Source: Oscillospiraceae bacterium | Lineage (GTDB): Bacteria; Bacillota; Clostridia; Oscillospirales; Ruminococcaceae | Direction: 5' to 3' | Assembly (NCBI GenBank): GCA_021202155.1 | Contig: JAJQDP010000039.1 | Location: 1 to 41,757 of the forward strand | Length of the DNA stretch: 41,757 nucleotides | Shown here: one piece after another, positions 1-8,600 of the stretch | Layout of the letters: the number at the start of each line of letters is the position of its first letter | Numbering within the stretch: position 1 is the first letter of the stretch | The notes under the pieces: model-generated | Told to the model about the DNA's origin: nothing | Seen by the model: the letters and a program-made list of their open reading frames with translations, nothing else | The model's database searches: none | Translations under genes and position numbers: made by a program

Positions 1-34
1 TGACTTGTATATACCTTATCGCTAAGTGTACGCG
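1..34. mobile_element. Probable end of an insertion sequence (left contig edge)
   Basis: Read on the minus strand, this edge begins CGCGTACACTTA, then GCGA, and ends ACAAGTCA. The right edge of the window (41707 onward) reads CGCGTACACTTA, AGCGA, then ACAAAGTCA on the plus strand. The two edges are therefore inverted, near-matching termini. The simplest reading is two copies of one multi-copy element, with the contig broken inside each. No transposase lies within the window for this element, and I cannot assign a family. Confidence 0.5.
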
Positions 35-37
35 GAT

Positions 38-137
38 GCCTGTCAAGGGGAGCTGGTAGCTGCGAAGCAGCTGACTGAGGGGTGCTATTTTCGCCGAAGG
101 TGAAAATAGCAAGTTTGCCGTAGGCAAACTTCAACAG
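38..137. repeat. Palindromic intergenic repeat, copy 1 (half copy)
   Basis: It contains the AAGGGGAGCTG arm, a CAGCTGACTGAGGGGTG arm and two small hairpins (CTATTTTCGCC/GGTGAAAATAG and AGTTTGCC/GGCAAACT). These match parts of the longer copies at 5.3, 10.0, 11.0, 11.8, 13.3 and 16.6 kb. Only one half is present, directly beside the putative insertion-sequence end, so the other half may have been lost to that insertion. Confidence 0.75.
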
Positions 138-190
138 TCGCAGAGAATCAACCACCCCGACATACTTCAAATGGAAAGGATTTGAACCAC

Positions 191-1213
191 ATGATCAACC
201 AAGACCTTCAGGACATCGAAAGACGGGCGAAAGAGGAACTCGAAAAGGATCAGAGTGCTCAAGAGCTTGAAAATCTTCGTGTCAGATTTTTAGGAAAGAA
301 GGGCGAGCTCACTGCCATCTTAAAGCAGATGTCGACCCTTCCTCCGGAGGAAAGACCGATTGTCGGTCAGCTTGCCAACAGGATTCGCTCGAATATTGAG
401 CAGGCTATCTCTGCAAGAGGTGCGGAAATTTTAGCTATCTCCGCCGCAAAGAAGCTTAATGACGAAAAGCTTGATGTCACTCTCCCCGGGCATCACCACG
501 ACATCGGAAACCTTCACCCCATCAACTCAGTTCTCCACGAGGTCGAGGAGATATTCCTCGGAATGGGCTTCTCTATTGCAGAGGGTCCCGAGGTCGAGTA
601 TGACTACTATAACTTCGAGGCGTTGAACCTCCCGCCGGATCACCCCGCAAGAGACACCCAGGACACCTTCTATATCTCCGATAAGGTGCTCCTTAGAACC
701 CAGACTTCTGCTATCCAGATCAGAGTTATGGAGAACCATAAGCCCCCGATAAGGGTCATCGCTTCCGGAAGAGTTTATCGCTCCGACGCTGTCGACGCAA
801 CTCACTCCCCGATATTCAACCAGGTCGAGGCTTTGGTTGTCGACAAGGGAATCACAATGGGTGACTTAATCGGAACTCTTGAGCTCATGATGAAGAGACT
901 CTATGGTGAGGACGCCAAGATAAGACTTCGCCCGCACCACTTCCCGTTCACCGAGCCTTCTGCCGAGGTCGACATCCAGTGCTTCAACTGTGGCGGCAAG
1001 GGCTGCAGCATGTGTAAGGGCGAGGGTTATGTCGAGCTCTTGGGAGCAGGCATGGTTCACCCGAAGGTACTTGAAACCTGCGGAATCGATTCGACCGTCT
1101 ACTCCGGCTTTGCTTTCGGCTTGGGACTCGAAAGAATCGCAATGCGCAAGTACGGAATCAACGATATGAGGCTTCTCTATGAGAATGACCTGAGATTCCT
1201 TGAGCAGTTCTGA
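191..1213 (+). CDS. pheS: Phenylalanyl-tRNA synthetase alpha subunit
   Basis: This is the catalytic subunit of the alpha2-beta2 enzyme that charges tRNA-Phe with phenylalanine. About 340 residues, the usual length. Class II motif 2 appears as SGRVYRSDAVDATHSPIFNQ, and motif 3 as GFAFGLGLERIAMRKYGI near the C-terminus. The CFNCGGKGCSMCKGEGY segment is the cysteine-rich insertion seen in many clostridial PheS proteins. The N-terminal 80 residues are helical, matching the tRNA-binding arm. I chose ATG 191 because GGAAAGGA at 173-180 is well spaced from it; a TTG at 182 is too close. pheT follows after 15 bases, so they form an operon. No T-box is visible in the 190 bases upstream, which instead hold a repeat and an insertion-sequence end. 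Confidence 0.97.
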   Translation: MINQDLQDIERRAKEELEKDQSAQELENLRVRFLGKKGELTAILKQMSTLPPEERPIVGQLANRIRSNIEQAISARGAEILAISAAKKLNDEKLDVTLPGHHHDIGNLHPINSVLHEVEEIFLGMGFSIAEGPEVEYDYYNFEALNLPPDHPARDTQDTFYISDKVLLRTQTSAIQIRVMENHKPPIRVIASGRVYRSDAVDATHSPIFNQVEALVVDKGITMGDLIGTLELMMKRLYGEDAKIRLRPHHFPFTEPSAEVDIQCFNCGGKGCSMCKGEGYVELLGAGMVHPKVLETCGIDSTVYSGFAFGLGLERIAMRKYGINDMRLLYENDLRFLEQF

Positions 1214-1228
1214 GGGAGGGCGAAATAG

Positions 1229-3619
1229 ATGGATTTATCAATGAAATGGCTCCACGATTATGTGGACGTTGACGAGCCGATAAAGAACTTCTGCTACGAC
1301 ATGACCATGACCGGTCAGAAGGTAGAAGGCTATGAAGAAGAGGGCTCAAAGATAACAAATACCGTTGTCGGAAAGATTCTTTCAAAGGGCAAGCACGAGA
1401 ACGCCGACGCGCTCTTCGTTTGCTCGGTAGACATCGGTAATGTTGAGCCGGTGCAGATTGTCACCAATGCCGTAAATGTCAAGGAGGGCGACCTCGTCCC
1501 CGTTGCACTTGACGGCGCAAGCCTGCCCGAGGGCAAGATCAAGAAGGGCAAGATTCGCGGAGTTGAGAGCTACGGCATGTTCTGCGGACTTGACACTCTT
1601 GGTCTCACCACCCACGATTTCCCATATGCCGACCCCGAGGGCGTGTTCGTTCTTGAAGAGGACTGCAAGCCGGGTGACGACATCCACACAGCCATCGGTC
1701 TTGACGACACAACCGTTGAGTTTGAAATCACATCCAACCGCGCAGACTGCCTTTCCGTTTTGGGACTCGCAAGGGAAGCCGCGGCTACCTTCAACAAGCC
1801 CTTCAACTACAAGTACCCTGAGTACAAGGGCGTTGAGGACGACATCAATAAGTACCTCGATGTTAAAGTAGAGAACACCGACCTCTGCCACAGATACATC
1901 GGCGGAGTTGTCAAGAATATCCGAATTGCTCCTTCCCCGAGATGGCTTCGTGAAAGACTCCGCGCAAGCGGCGTAAGACCCATCAACAATCTTGTCGACA
2001 TAACGAACTATGTCATGCTCGAATACGGTCAGCCGATGCACGCTTTCGATATAAAGTACCTTGAGGGCGGAAAGATCAGAGTCAGAAACGCTGTTTCCGG
2101 CGAGAGCATCACAACTCTTGACGGCGTTGTCCGTGAGCTTTCTCCCGAAATGCTCGTAATCGCTGACGAAAAGAAGCCGGTTGCCGTCGCCGGAGTTATG
2201 GGCGGCGAGTACAGCGGAATCATGGACGACACCGAAACGGTCGTCTTCGAGTCTGCCTGCTTTGACGGCGCATCCGTAAGAAGAACCGCAAAGAAGCTTG
2301 GCATGAGAACCGAGTCATCAGCCCGCTTTGAAAAGGGTCTCGACGCTCACGGCTGTATGCCGGCTATACTCAGAGCGTTTGAACTCTGCGAGCTCCTTGA
2401 CTGCGGCGACCCGATCAAGGGGGTCATCGACTGCGACTATAACACAAAACCTCAGGCGACAGTACCCTTTGACCCCGACTGGACGAACGCCTTCCTTGGC
2501 ACGAATATTCCTGCTGAGGACATGATCAAGTATCTTGAAAAGCTTGAATTTGAGGTCAGAGACGGAATTATCTATTCTCCTTCATTCAGAATCGACATTG
2601 AGTCGAAGGCTGACATTGCGGAGGAAATTGCACGTTTCTACGGCTACAACAACATTCCCGGAACTATCATCAAGGGCGTTGCCGATGCCCAGAGAACCCC
2701 GAAGCAGAAGCTTGTTCTCAATGTTGAGAACGCCTGCACGGCTCTCGGCTTCAACCAGATCAATACTTTCGCGTTCATCTCGCCTAAGTACTACGACAAG
2801 ATCATGCTTCCCGCGGATTCAAAGCTCCGCAAGTGCGTCGTTATAACAAATCCTCTTGGCGAAGATACATCTGTCATGAGAACCACTATCATGCCGTCGA
2901 TGTGTGAGACCCTGGCGCGAAACTTCAACTACCGCAATCCTAAGGCAAAGCTCTTTGAGGTTGGAAACGAGTATATCCCTTCCGGTAATATCGACGAGCT
3001 CCCGAGCGAGCCGCTCAGACTTGCTCTTGGAATGTACGGCGGAAACTGCGATTTCTATGACGTCAAGGGTGCTGTGGAAGACCTCATGTCAAGCCTTGGC
3101 TATGACAATTGCGAGTACTCAGCCCCCGACGCCGACTGTATTTTCGATGAAGTTGCCGCTTTCCATCCCGGACGCGTCGCCGTCATGAGCTATGAGGGCA
3201 GGCAGCTTGCAATCCTTGGTGAGCTCCACCCCAATGTTCTTTCAAACTACGGAATCGACACGAGAGCTTACTTTGCAAAGGTCAACATCACCGAGCTCCT
3301 TGAGATAGTAGCACCTGAAAAGACCTATAAGCCGCTTCCGAAGTACCCGGCTATCTCAAGAGACATAGCTCTTGTCTGCGATGACGAAATCCCCGTCGCA
3401 AGCCTTGAGAAGATGATAGCCCAAGCTGTCGGCTCGAACCTTGAGAAGATTACTCTCTTTGATGTCTACAAGGGCAAGCAGATTCTTTCCGGCAAGAAGT
3501 CGGTCGCGTTCTCGATTGTGATGCGTTCGCACGACGGAACTCTGACGGACGAGCAGGCTGACGCCGCACTCAAGCGCGTCAAGAAGGCTCTTGCCACCAT
3601 CGGCGCGGAAATCAGATAA
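1229..3619 (+). CDS. pheT: Phenylalanyl-tRNA synthetase beta subunit
   Basis: This is the non-catalytic, editing and tRNA-binding subunit paired with PheS. 796 residues, the full family length. The EMAP-like tRNA-binding domain covers about residues 40-150 (GKILSKGKHENADALFVCSV). The B3/B4 editing region covers about 200-390 and includes NNLVDITNYVMLEYGQPMHA. The B5 domain covers about 400-475, and the C-terminal ferredoxin-fold anticodon-binding domain covers roughly 700-796 (KYPAISRDIALVCDDEIPV). ATG 1229 follows GGGAGGG at 1214-1220. It is cotranscribed with pheS and ends at a hairpin just after the stop. No lesion is seen. Confidence 0.97.
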   Translation: MDLSMKWLHDYVDVDEPIKNFCYDMTMTGQKVEGYEEEGSKITNTVVGKILSKGKHENADALFVCSVDIGNVEPVQIVTNAVNVKEGDLVPVALDGASLPEGKIKKGKIRGVESYGMFCGLDTLGLTTHDFPYADPEGVFVLEEDCKPGDDIHTAIGLDDTTVEFEITSNRADCLSVLGLAREAAATFNKPFNYKYPEYKGVEDDINKYLDVKVENTDLCHRYIGGVVKNIRIAPSPRWLRERLRASGVRPINNLVDITNYVMLEYGQPMHAFDIKYLEGGKIRVRNAVSGESITTLDGVVRELSPEMLVIADEKKPVAVAGVMGGEYSGIMDDTETVVFESACFDGASVRRTAKKLGMRTESSARFEKGLDAHGCMPAILRAFELCELLDCGDPIKGVIDCDYNTKPQATVPFDPDWTNAFLGTNIPAEDMIKYLEKLEFEVRDGIIYSPSFRIDIESKADIAEEIARFYGYNNIPGTIIKGVADAQRTPKQKLVLNVENACTALGFNQINTFAFISPKYYDKIMLPADSKLRKCVVITNPLGEDTSVMRTTIMPSMCETLARNFNYRNPKAKLFEVGNEYIPSGNIDELPSEPLRLALGMYGGNCDFYDVKGAVEDLMSSLGYDNCEYSAPDADCIFDEVAAFHPGRVAVMSYEGRQLAILGELHPNVLSNYGIDTRAYFAKVNITELLEIVAPEKTYKPLPKYPAISRDIALVCDDEIPVASLEKMIAQAVGSNLEKITLFDVYKGKQILSGKKSVAFSIVMRSHDGTLTDEQADAALKRVKKALATIGAEIR

Positions 3620-3625
3620 ATAGTA

Positions 3626-3658
3626 AGCCTCCGGAAAATTTTCTTCCGGAGGCTCAAT
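3626..3658 (+). terminator. Terminator-like hairpin after pheT
   Basis: AGCCTCCGGAA (3626-3636) pairs perfectly with TTCCGGAGGCT (3644-3654) across a 7-base loop. The following tract is only weakly T-rich, so the hairpin is strong but not a textbook intrinsic terminator. Confidence 0.65.
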
Positions 3659-3726
3659 TATACCCACAAACCCGCATGGGACGTGGATTTTTCGAGAAAA
3701 AATCGTAAAATAATGCGCTAAAACAC

Positions 3727-3755
3727 TTGCTATTTTACTCGCAAGGGGTTATAAT
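3727..3755 (+). promoter_or_regulatory. Sigma-A promoter of ireB
   Basis: TTGCTA at 3727-3732, a 17-base spacer and a consensus TATAAT at 3750-3755. This leaves a leader of about 45 bases before the ireB start. Confidence 0.8.
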
Positions 3756-3805
3756 AGAAGCATCGTTCGGTGGAAGACGAATAATTCTAAAAGGAGCTGA
3801 CCCAC

Positions 3806-4051
3806 ATGCATGACCAGACAATGACATTTTCTGTGAAACAGGATCGCAAAGACGAGATTAAGAATACTCTCAACATCGTGTATGAGGCACTTCTTGAAAA
3901 AGGCTACAACCCTGTCAACCAGATTGTCGGATATATCCTCTCGGAGGATCCAACCTATATAACCACCTACAACAACGCAAGAAGCCTCATCCGCCACATC
4001 GACCGCGATGAACTTCTGCAGGAAATGGTGAAAAGCTATCTCAATTCCTGA
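3806..4051 (+). CDS. ireB: IreB family regulatory protein (UPF0297)
   Basis: 81 residues, matching the full small UPF0297/DUF965 family: [16 protein letters not shown] near the start, then [18 protein letters not shown] and [18 protein letters not shown]. In Enterococcus, IreB is a phosphorylation target of the PASTA kinase IreK and tunes cephalosporin resistance; in Bacillus the homologue is YrzL. ATG 3806 follows AAAGGAGCTGACC. In many Firmicutes this gene sits with ruvX and a UPF0473 gene. Here it has its own promoter and terminator and stands alone. The role in this organism is inferred from the family only. Confidence 0.9.
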   Translation: MHDQTMTFSVKQDRKDEIKNTLNIVYEALLEKGYNPVNQIVGYILSEDPTYITTYNNARSLIRHIDRDELLQEMVKSYLNS

Positions 4052-4098
4052 GAGCTGTCAGTTTGCAAGTTACAACCTCTTTTATAATTTTATTGATT

Positions 4099-4141
4099 GC
4101 AGAAGAGATCGTGCTGTCGAGGCGCGGTCTCTTCTGCTTTT
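4099..4141 (+). terminator. Intrinsic terminator after ireB
   Basis: GCAGAAGAGATCG pairs with CGGTCTCTTCTGC (one mismatch), followed by TTTTTG. It lies 48 bases after the ireB stop. Confidence 0.85.
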
Positions 4142-4156
4142 GTAACCGAATTGTTG

Positions 4157-4185
4157 TTGCATTCTTGTGTCGGATTTTGTAGAAT
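4157..4185 (+). promoter_or_regulatory. Possible promoter of pdaA
   Basis: TTGCAT at 4157-4162, a 17-base spacer and TAGAAT at 4180-4185, about 90 bases before the pdaA start. The hexamers are moderate. No clear sporulation-sigma consensus was recognised, although PdaA is forespore-expressed in Bacillus. Confidence 0.45.
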
Positions 4186-4275
4186 TGGGTTAGAAGAAAC
4201 TGCCGATTATATTTCGACCCAAGCGAGAGATATTATTTCTGCGAGATTTCGCAAATTTATAAGGAGGGAACGATA

Positions 4276-5265
4276 TTGAGAAAAGTAAAATTACTGGCTC
4301 TGATGACCGTTTGCACACTTCTTTTGGGACTTGCGACCGGCTGTGCGGAGATTACCGATGGGTATTACTCTGACGGAACAGAGGCGACAACTACGGAAGC
4401 AACAACTGAGGCTACAACTCCCGAGGTGACAACATCTGAAGTCACTACAACCGAAGCGGTAACTACAACAGAAGAAATCACCACAATTCCCGAGGAAACT
4501 GAGCCGGAGGAGTCCTCCGTAAGCGACATCGAGGACCTGGTCGAGCCGATTTCGAGCGAGCCGCAGTGGGACTACTCCACTCTCTCAACCGAGTCTAACG
4601 GCTACGGTCAGGGAGTCCGGTTTGACGACCTCAACCGTCCGAAAGGAGCTCTGAACTTCAACGAAGCGTACTCCCAGTACAACGCCGAGGCGATCCAGGA
4701 GACCGAGGAAAATGTCATCATGCTCACCTTTGATGAGGGCTACGAGAACGGCTACACCGCCGAAATCTTGGACACACTTGCCGAGAAGGGCGTCAAGGCG
4801 GTATTTTTTGTCACCTATGACTACGTTGCAAGAAATCATGAGCTCGTCCAGAGAATGATTGACGAGGGTCACACCGTCGGAAGCCATTCCTGGCACCACT
4901 ATTCGATGCCCGAGCTGACTGCCAGCGAGATGACGGAAGAGATAATGTATCTTCACGACTATATGATCGAGAATTTCGGCATTCAGATGACCCTCTTCCG
5001 CCCGCCGAAAGGGGAGTACTCGGAACTGAGCCTTGCCGTCACGGCTGACCTCGGCTATAAAACCGTCCTCTGGAGCTTCGCCTATGCCGACTGGGACACC
5101 GACGACCAGCCCGACCCGGCTGAATCGCTCCAGAAGCTCATCGACCGCGCCCATCCGGGAGCGATATATCTTCTCCACGCGGTATCCTCGACCAACACTG
5201 AGATATTAGGGGAGTTTATTGATGAGATGCTGGCGGAGGGGTATGTGTTCGTCTGCGACGAATAA
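4276..5265 (+). CDS. pdaA: PdaA-like polysaccharide deacetylase lipoprotein
   Basis: Predicted delta-lactam-biosynthetic de-N-acetylase, which removes N-acetyl groups from muramic acid in spore cortex peptidoglycan. It has a lipoprotein signal with lipobox LATGC at residues 19-23, a Thr/Glu-rich spacer to about residue 80, then a NodB domain from about 145. Motifs: LTFDEGYENG (the PdaA-type variant of TFDDG), SHSWHH for the metal-binding histidines, LFRPPKGEYSE, and HPGAIYLLHAVS near the C-terminus. The last closely resembles Bacillus PdaA. TTG 4276 is the start because AAGGAGGGA at 4261-4269 is ideally placed. A lipid anchor and long acidic spacer are additions relative to Bacillus PdaA. Monocistronic. 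Confidence 0.88.
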   Translation: MRKVKLLALMTVCTLLLGLATGCAEITDGYYSDGTEATTTEATTEATTPEVTTSEVTTTEAVTTTEEITTIPEETEPEESSVSDIEDLVEPISSEPQWDYSTLSTESNGYGQGVRFDDLNRPKGALNFNEAYSQYNAEAIQETEENVIMLTFDEGYENGYTAEILDTLAEKGVKAVFFVTYDYVARNHELVQRMIDEGHTVGSHSWHHYSMPELTASEMTEEIMYLHDYMIENFGIQMTLFRPPKGEYSELSLAVTADLGYKTVLWSFAYADWDTDDQPDPAESLQKLIDRAHPGAIYLLHAVSSTNTEILGEFIDEMLAEGYVFVCDE

Positions 5266-5546
5266 TTCGGAATTCTGAATTCGGAATGAGGAATTAGCAC
5301 CTCCGGTGGCGACGCGTCCCCTGCGGGAACGCACCTCTCAGTCTCGCCTGCGGCGAGCCAGCTCCCCTTAAAAAAGGGGAGCCAGTGTACTTCTCCCGAA
5401 AGCTTCTGCATGAGCACAAAGTAGCGAAACAACGCTGTACATCACTTAATGATTGTATAGAACGAAAATGGCTCTCCTTTTCAAGGAGAGCTGTCGCCCG
5501 CAGGGCGACTGAGAGGTGCGCCGCCTTCGGCGGCGCGTCTTGCGAC
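5266..5546. repeat. Palindromic intergenic repeat, copy 2 (full, about 280 bp)
   Basis: The order is an AT-rich edge made of GAATTCGGAATT-like palindromes, an ACGCACCTCTCAGTC arm, AGCTCCCCTTAAAAAAGGGGAGC, then a conserved spacer (AAGCTTCTGC, then TGTACATCACTT, then TATAGAACGAAAATGG). It closes with GGCTCTCCTTTTCAAGGAGAGC, GGGCGACTGAGAGGTGCG and a CGCC/GGCG hairpin. The two outer parts are inverted relative to each other, so the unit can fold into a long branched hairpin. No gene is supported inside it. Confidence 0.85.
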
Positions 5547-5548
5547 TA

Positions 5549-5577
5549 CAAAAAGCCCCACCTTCGCGGTGGGGCTT
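5549..5577 (-). terminator. Terminator of the leucine-rich-repeat protein gene
   Basis: AGCCCCACC (5554-5562) pairs with GGTGGGGCT (5568-5576). Read on the minus strand it is followed by TTTTT, so it closes transcription from the large minus-strand gene. Confidence 0.85.
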
Positions 5578-5585
5578 GCGCTCTG

Positions 5586-5674
5586 TGTAGGGGCGGATGA
5601 TAACCGCCCGCGGATATTATCCGCCCGTTGTAGTGTCAGGCGTGAGGCTCGGGCGGATGGTATCCGTCCCTACT
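5586..5674. repeat. Second repeat family, copy A (GGGCGGAT hairpins)
   Basis: It consists of GTAGGGGCGGAT, then CGGATATTATCCGCCCG, and a closing GGGCGGATGGTATCCGTCCCTAC. A related unit lies at 17553-17646. It sits between the stop of the minus-strand gene and its terminator, so it is transcribed as part of that gene's 3' end. Confidence 0.7.
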
Positions 5675-5675
5675 T

Positions 5676-8600
5676 TTACCTGCGTTTATTTGAAACAACG
5701 CTTGCCATGGCTATTGCCATCGGCATCAGTGCCAACGTCAATCCCGTAGTCGGGTTGGTTTCTTCTGATGTGTCGATGTCATCAACCTCTAATTCTATCG
5801 GCTCGTCGTCCTCGGTTTCGGTGGTCGAATCCTCTACCGGCTCGTCAACCACTACAAGTTCTTCAATGGTGGTATCAAGCTCCACGAGGCTGTTGATAGC
5901 CTTGTTGATGGCTCTTGCGTAGGCGTCGACTGTCGCCTGATTTGCCGCCTTGAGATTCCAGTTGACCGCATTTATCGCCGCGGTGACTGCGGAGAAGTCG
6001 ACATAGTCATCAGCGTTCAAGCCGTTCGCTCTTGCAATCGCAAGCTCCACTGCCGAGTAGTCAGCGGCAGTTATGAGAGTGCTCTTGCCGGTGGCGACGG
6101 ACGTTGTGTAGGTCTCGCCGTTGAAGGTCGCCGTTGCGGTGCTCGTTGTGACTCCGAAGCTTGTTCTTGTAGAGATAGCCGCGTCGAGCGTAACCGTGTG
6201 CCCGCATTCGCAGGTGAGGGTGAACGTGAGAGTGCTGAGGTCTCTTGACCATGCATAGGTCACTGTCCACACATGCGCCGTGCTCTTATAGGTTGCCGTG
6301 TAGGTAGCGTCGCCGGTCACTGTTGAAACGGCAGGAGACCAGCTATCAAAGGTGTAGGAATACTCGTCGTCCGAAGCCTTTGTCGGGGTTGCTCCGTCAT
6401 ACTTTGGAGTTTCGCCGTAGGGAACATCCACATCAGTCTCAAGAACTGTAGTGCCGTCCTCATCGACCCAGGTTACCGTGTAGGTGTTGAGTGTTGCGGA
6501 GAAGGTTGCAGTGTAAGTCACGTTTCCAGTGACAGCCACCACTTCCATGTCCCAGCCTGCAAAAGTATATGTGTACTGAGCGGTTGCTTCTCTCGTGGGA
6601 GTTGCGCCCTTATAGCTCGGAGTCGTGCCGTACTCTACGGTATCGGTCTCAAGCACATCGCCGTTATAGTTGACCCACTCTACAGTATAAGTGTTGAGCG
6701 TAGCGGTGTAGGTAGCTGTGTAGGTCGCATCTGCGGAAGCTGCCACAACCTCGCTGTCCCAGCCGTTGAAGGTGTAGGTATACTGAGCATCTGCCTCTCT
6801 TGTCGGAGTTCCGCTATAGCTCGGCATTTCGCCTGCGATTACGGTATCAGTTCTAAGCTCAGTGCCATCATAGTCGAGCCATTTTATCTGATAAGTAGTG
6901 ATAGGCTCAGAATTGTATGTCACGCCGCCATAAGTTACAGAAGCGGTGTAAACTCCGTTAACAATGCTGATAGTCGGAGTCAGCGTCTCGGTTACGACAT
7001 CATCACATGCAGAGCACCTGAGCTCCACCGTCGCCGACGACAGATCCCCAGCCCAGGTAAAGGTGGCAACGTAGCTGTGACCGGTCGCCTCCGTCTCATC
7101 AGCGGTGTAGCTTTCACCGCATGCTGTGCAGATGTAGGTGGTATATCCGCTCGCGGTGCAGGTCGGTTCGGTTACGACTGCTTCGTAGCTGTGCCCGGTA
7201 GCCGGAATTTCCTCTGCATAAGTTTCTCCGCAGACCAAGCAAGTGTAGGTTATCTCGCCATCTTCGGTGCAAGTAGCCGACTTGGTGGAAATGCCTTCGT
7301 CCCAGCTGTGCCCGGTAGCCTGAATAGTTACTGTCTGCTCGGCAGTATAAGTCTCACCATTGAATGAAACTGTTGCAGTATAGACTGTCTTGCCGTCCTC
7401 GATGCAGGTGGCGGCATTGGTGGCGGGAGTGACTGTGGCAGCTACATTCTGCTTATCGTCACCTTCTGTGCAGGTAAATGTCGCTATGCAGGTGCTATAG
7501 TCTTCACCCCAGGTGAATTCAGGTACGCCATAGCTGTGCCCGTTTGCCGGAATTACTGAACCGATATTTATTGTCGCGCCACACAAAGTGCAGACCTCGT
7601 CGCCGGTGTAGCCGCTCTCGGTGCAGGTAGCTTCTTTAGCTTGCTGGATTTCGGTGGTGTGACCTGTCGCTGAAACTTCTTCGGTATAGGTCGTCCCGCA
7701 AATTACGCATGTGTAAGTCTTCACGCCTGCTTCTGTGCAGGTGGGTGGCTGAGTGATCAAGCCTCCGTTCCAACTGTGCCCGGTAGCCGGCTCACCTCCA
7801 GCATCAGTGTATGTTTCACCGCAAGCCGTGCAGGTGTACAGTATATAGCTGTCTTCGGTGCACGTGGCATCATAATACTCGGCTTCCCAGTCATGCCCAA
7901 GTGCTGTGTTCTCAATCTCCATAGCGGGATTATTGGGGTCCGCCGCTCCGCATATATGACAGAAGGCGCCGATTTTCATGTTTTCGGTGCATGTTGCATC
8001 TATTACAGTGTCTTCTACATATTCGTGTTCGCCGGTAGCCGGAATCGTCTCTGTGTAGGAATCTCCGCAAACTGAGCAAGTATAAGTAATCTCACCATCA
8101 GTGCCACAAGTAGCCGCCTTGGTTTCCACGCCGCTGTCGTAGCTGTGCCCGGTTGCTGGAATTGCGACTTCATTCGTCGTGCTGTTATAAGTTTCATTGG
8201 CGATTGCGGCTGTTGCTGTATAGGTCGCTGAACCTGCCGTAGTACAGGTAGCCGCTGTAATTATTGACTCGCTCACTGAGCAATCAATTACTTTTGTGGA
8301 ACTGCACCCAGAGCAACTGATCGTTACTGTGCAGGATGAATAATCAGAGCTCCATTCAAAATCAGTGCTGTGTGTATGGCTGTGCGCGGAAGAGCTGTTG
8401 TAATGGATAAAGGCACTTTCCAGAATGTCATTGCTTGCACTGATTGTAATGTTGCTCCAGTCGTTTTCACTTCCGGTATAGTAGATGTCAGTGATTGATG
8501 TGCAATGGTTGAAAGCATATGTATCAATAGTTGTTACAGACTTAGGGATTACAACATAAGTCAGACTCGAACACCCAGAAAAAGCACCATAGTCTATACT

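Noticed and set aside
4097-4279. 60-codon plus-strand frame between ireB and pdaA
   Set aside because: It overlaps the ireB terminator and the pdaA promoter region, has no ribosome binding site and resembles no protein.
5385-5922. Plus-strand open frames across 5.4-5.9 kb
   Set aside because: They are read from the palindromic repeats and the antisense of the surface-protein gene.
7077-8160. CRISPR-like periodicity inside the surface-protein gene
   Set aside because: The periodicity comes from repeated cysteine-pair protein units with variable codons, not identical DNA repeats with unique spacers.
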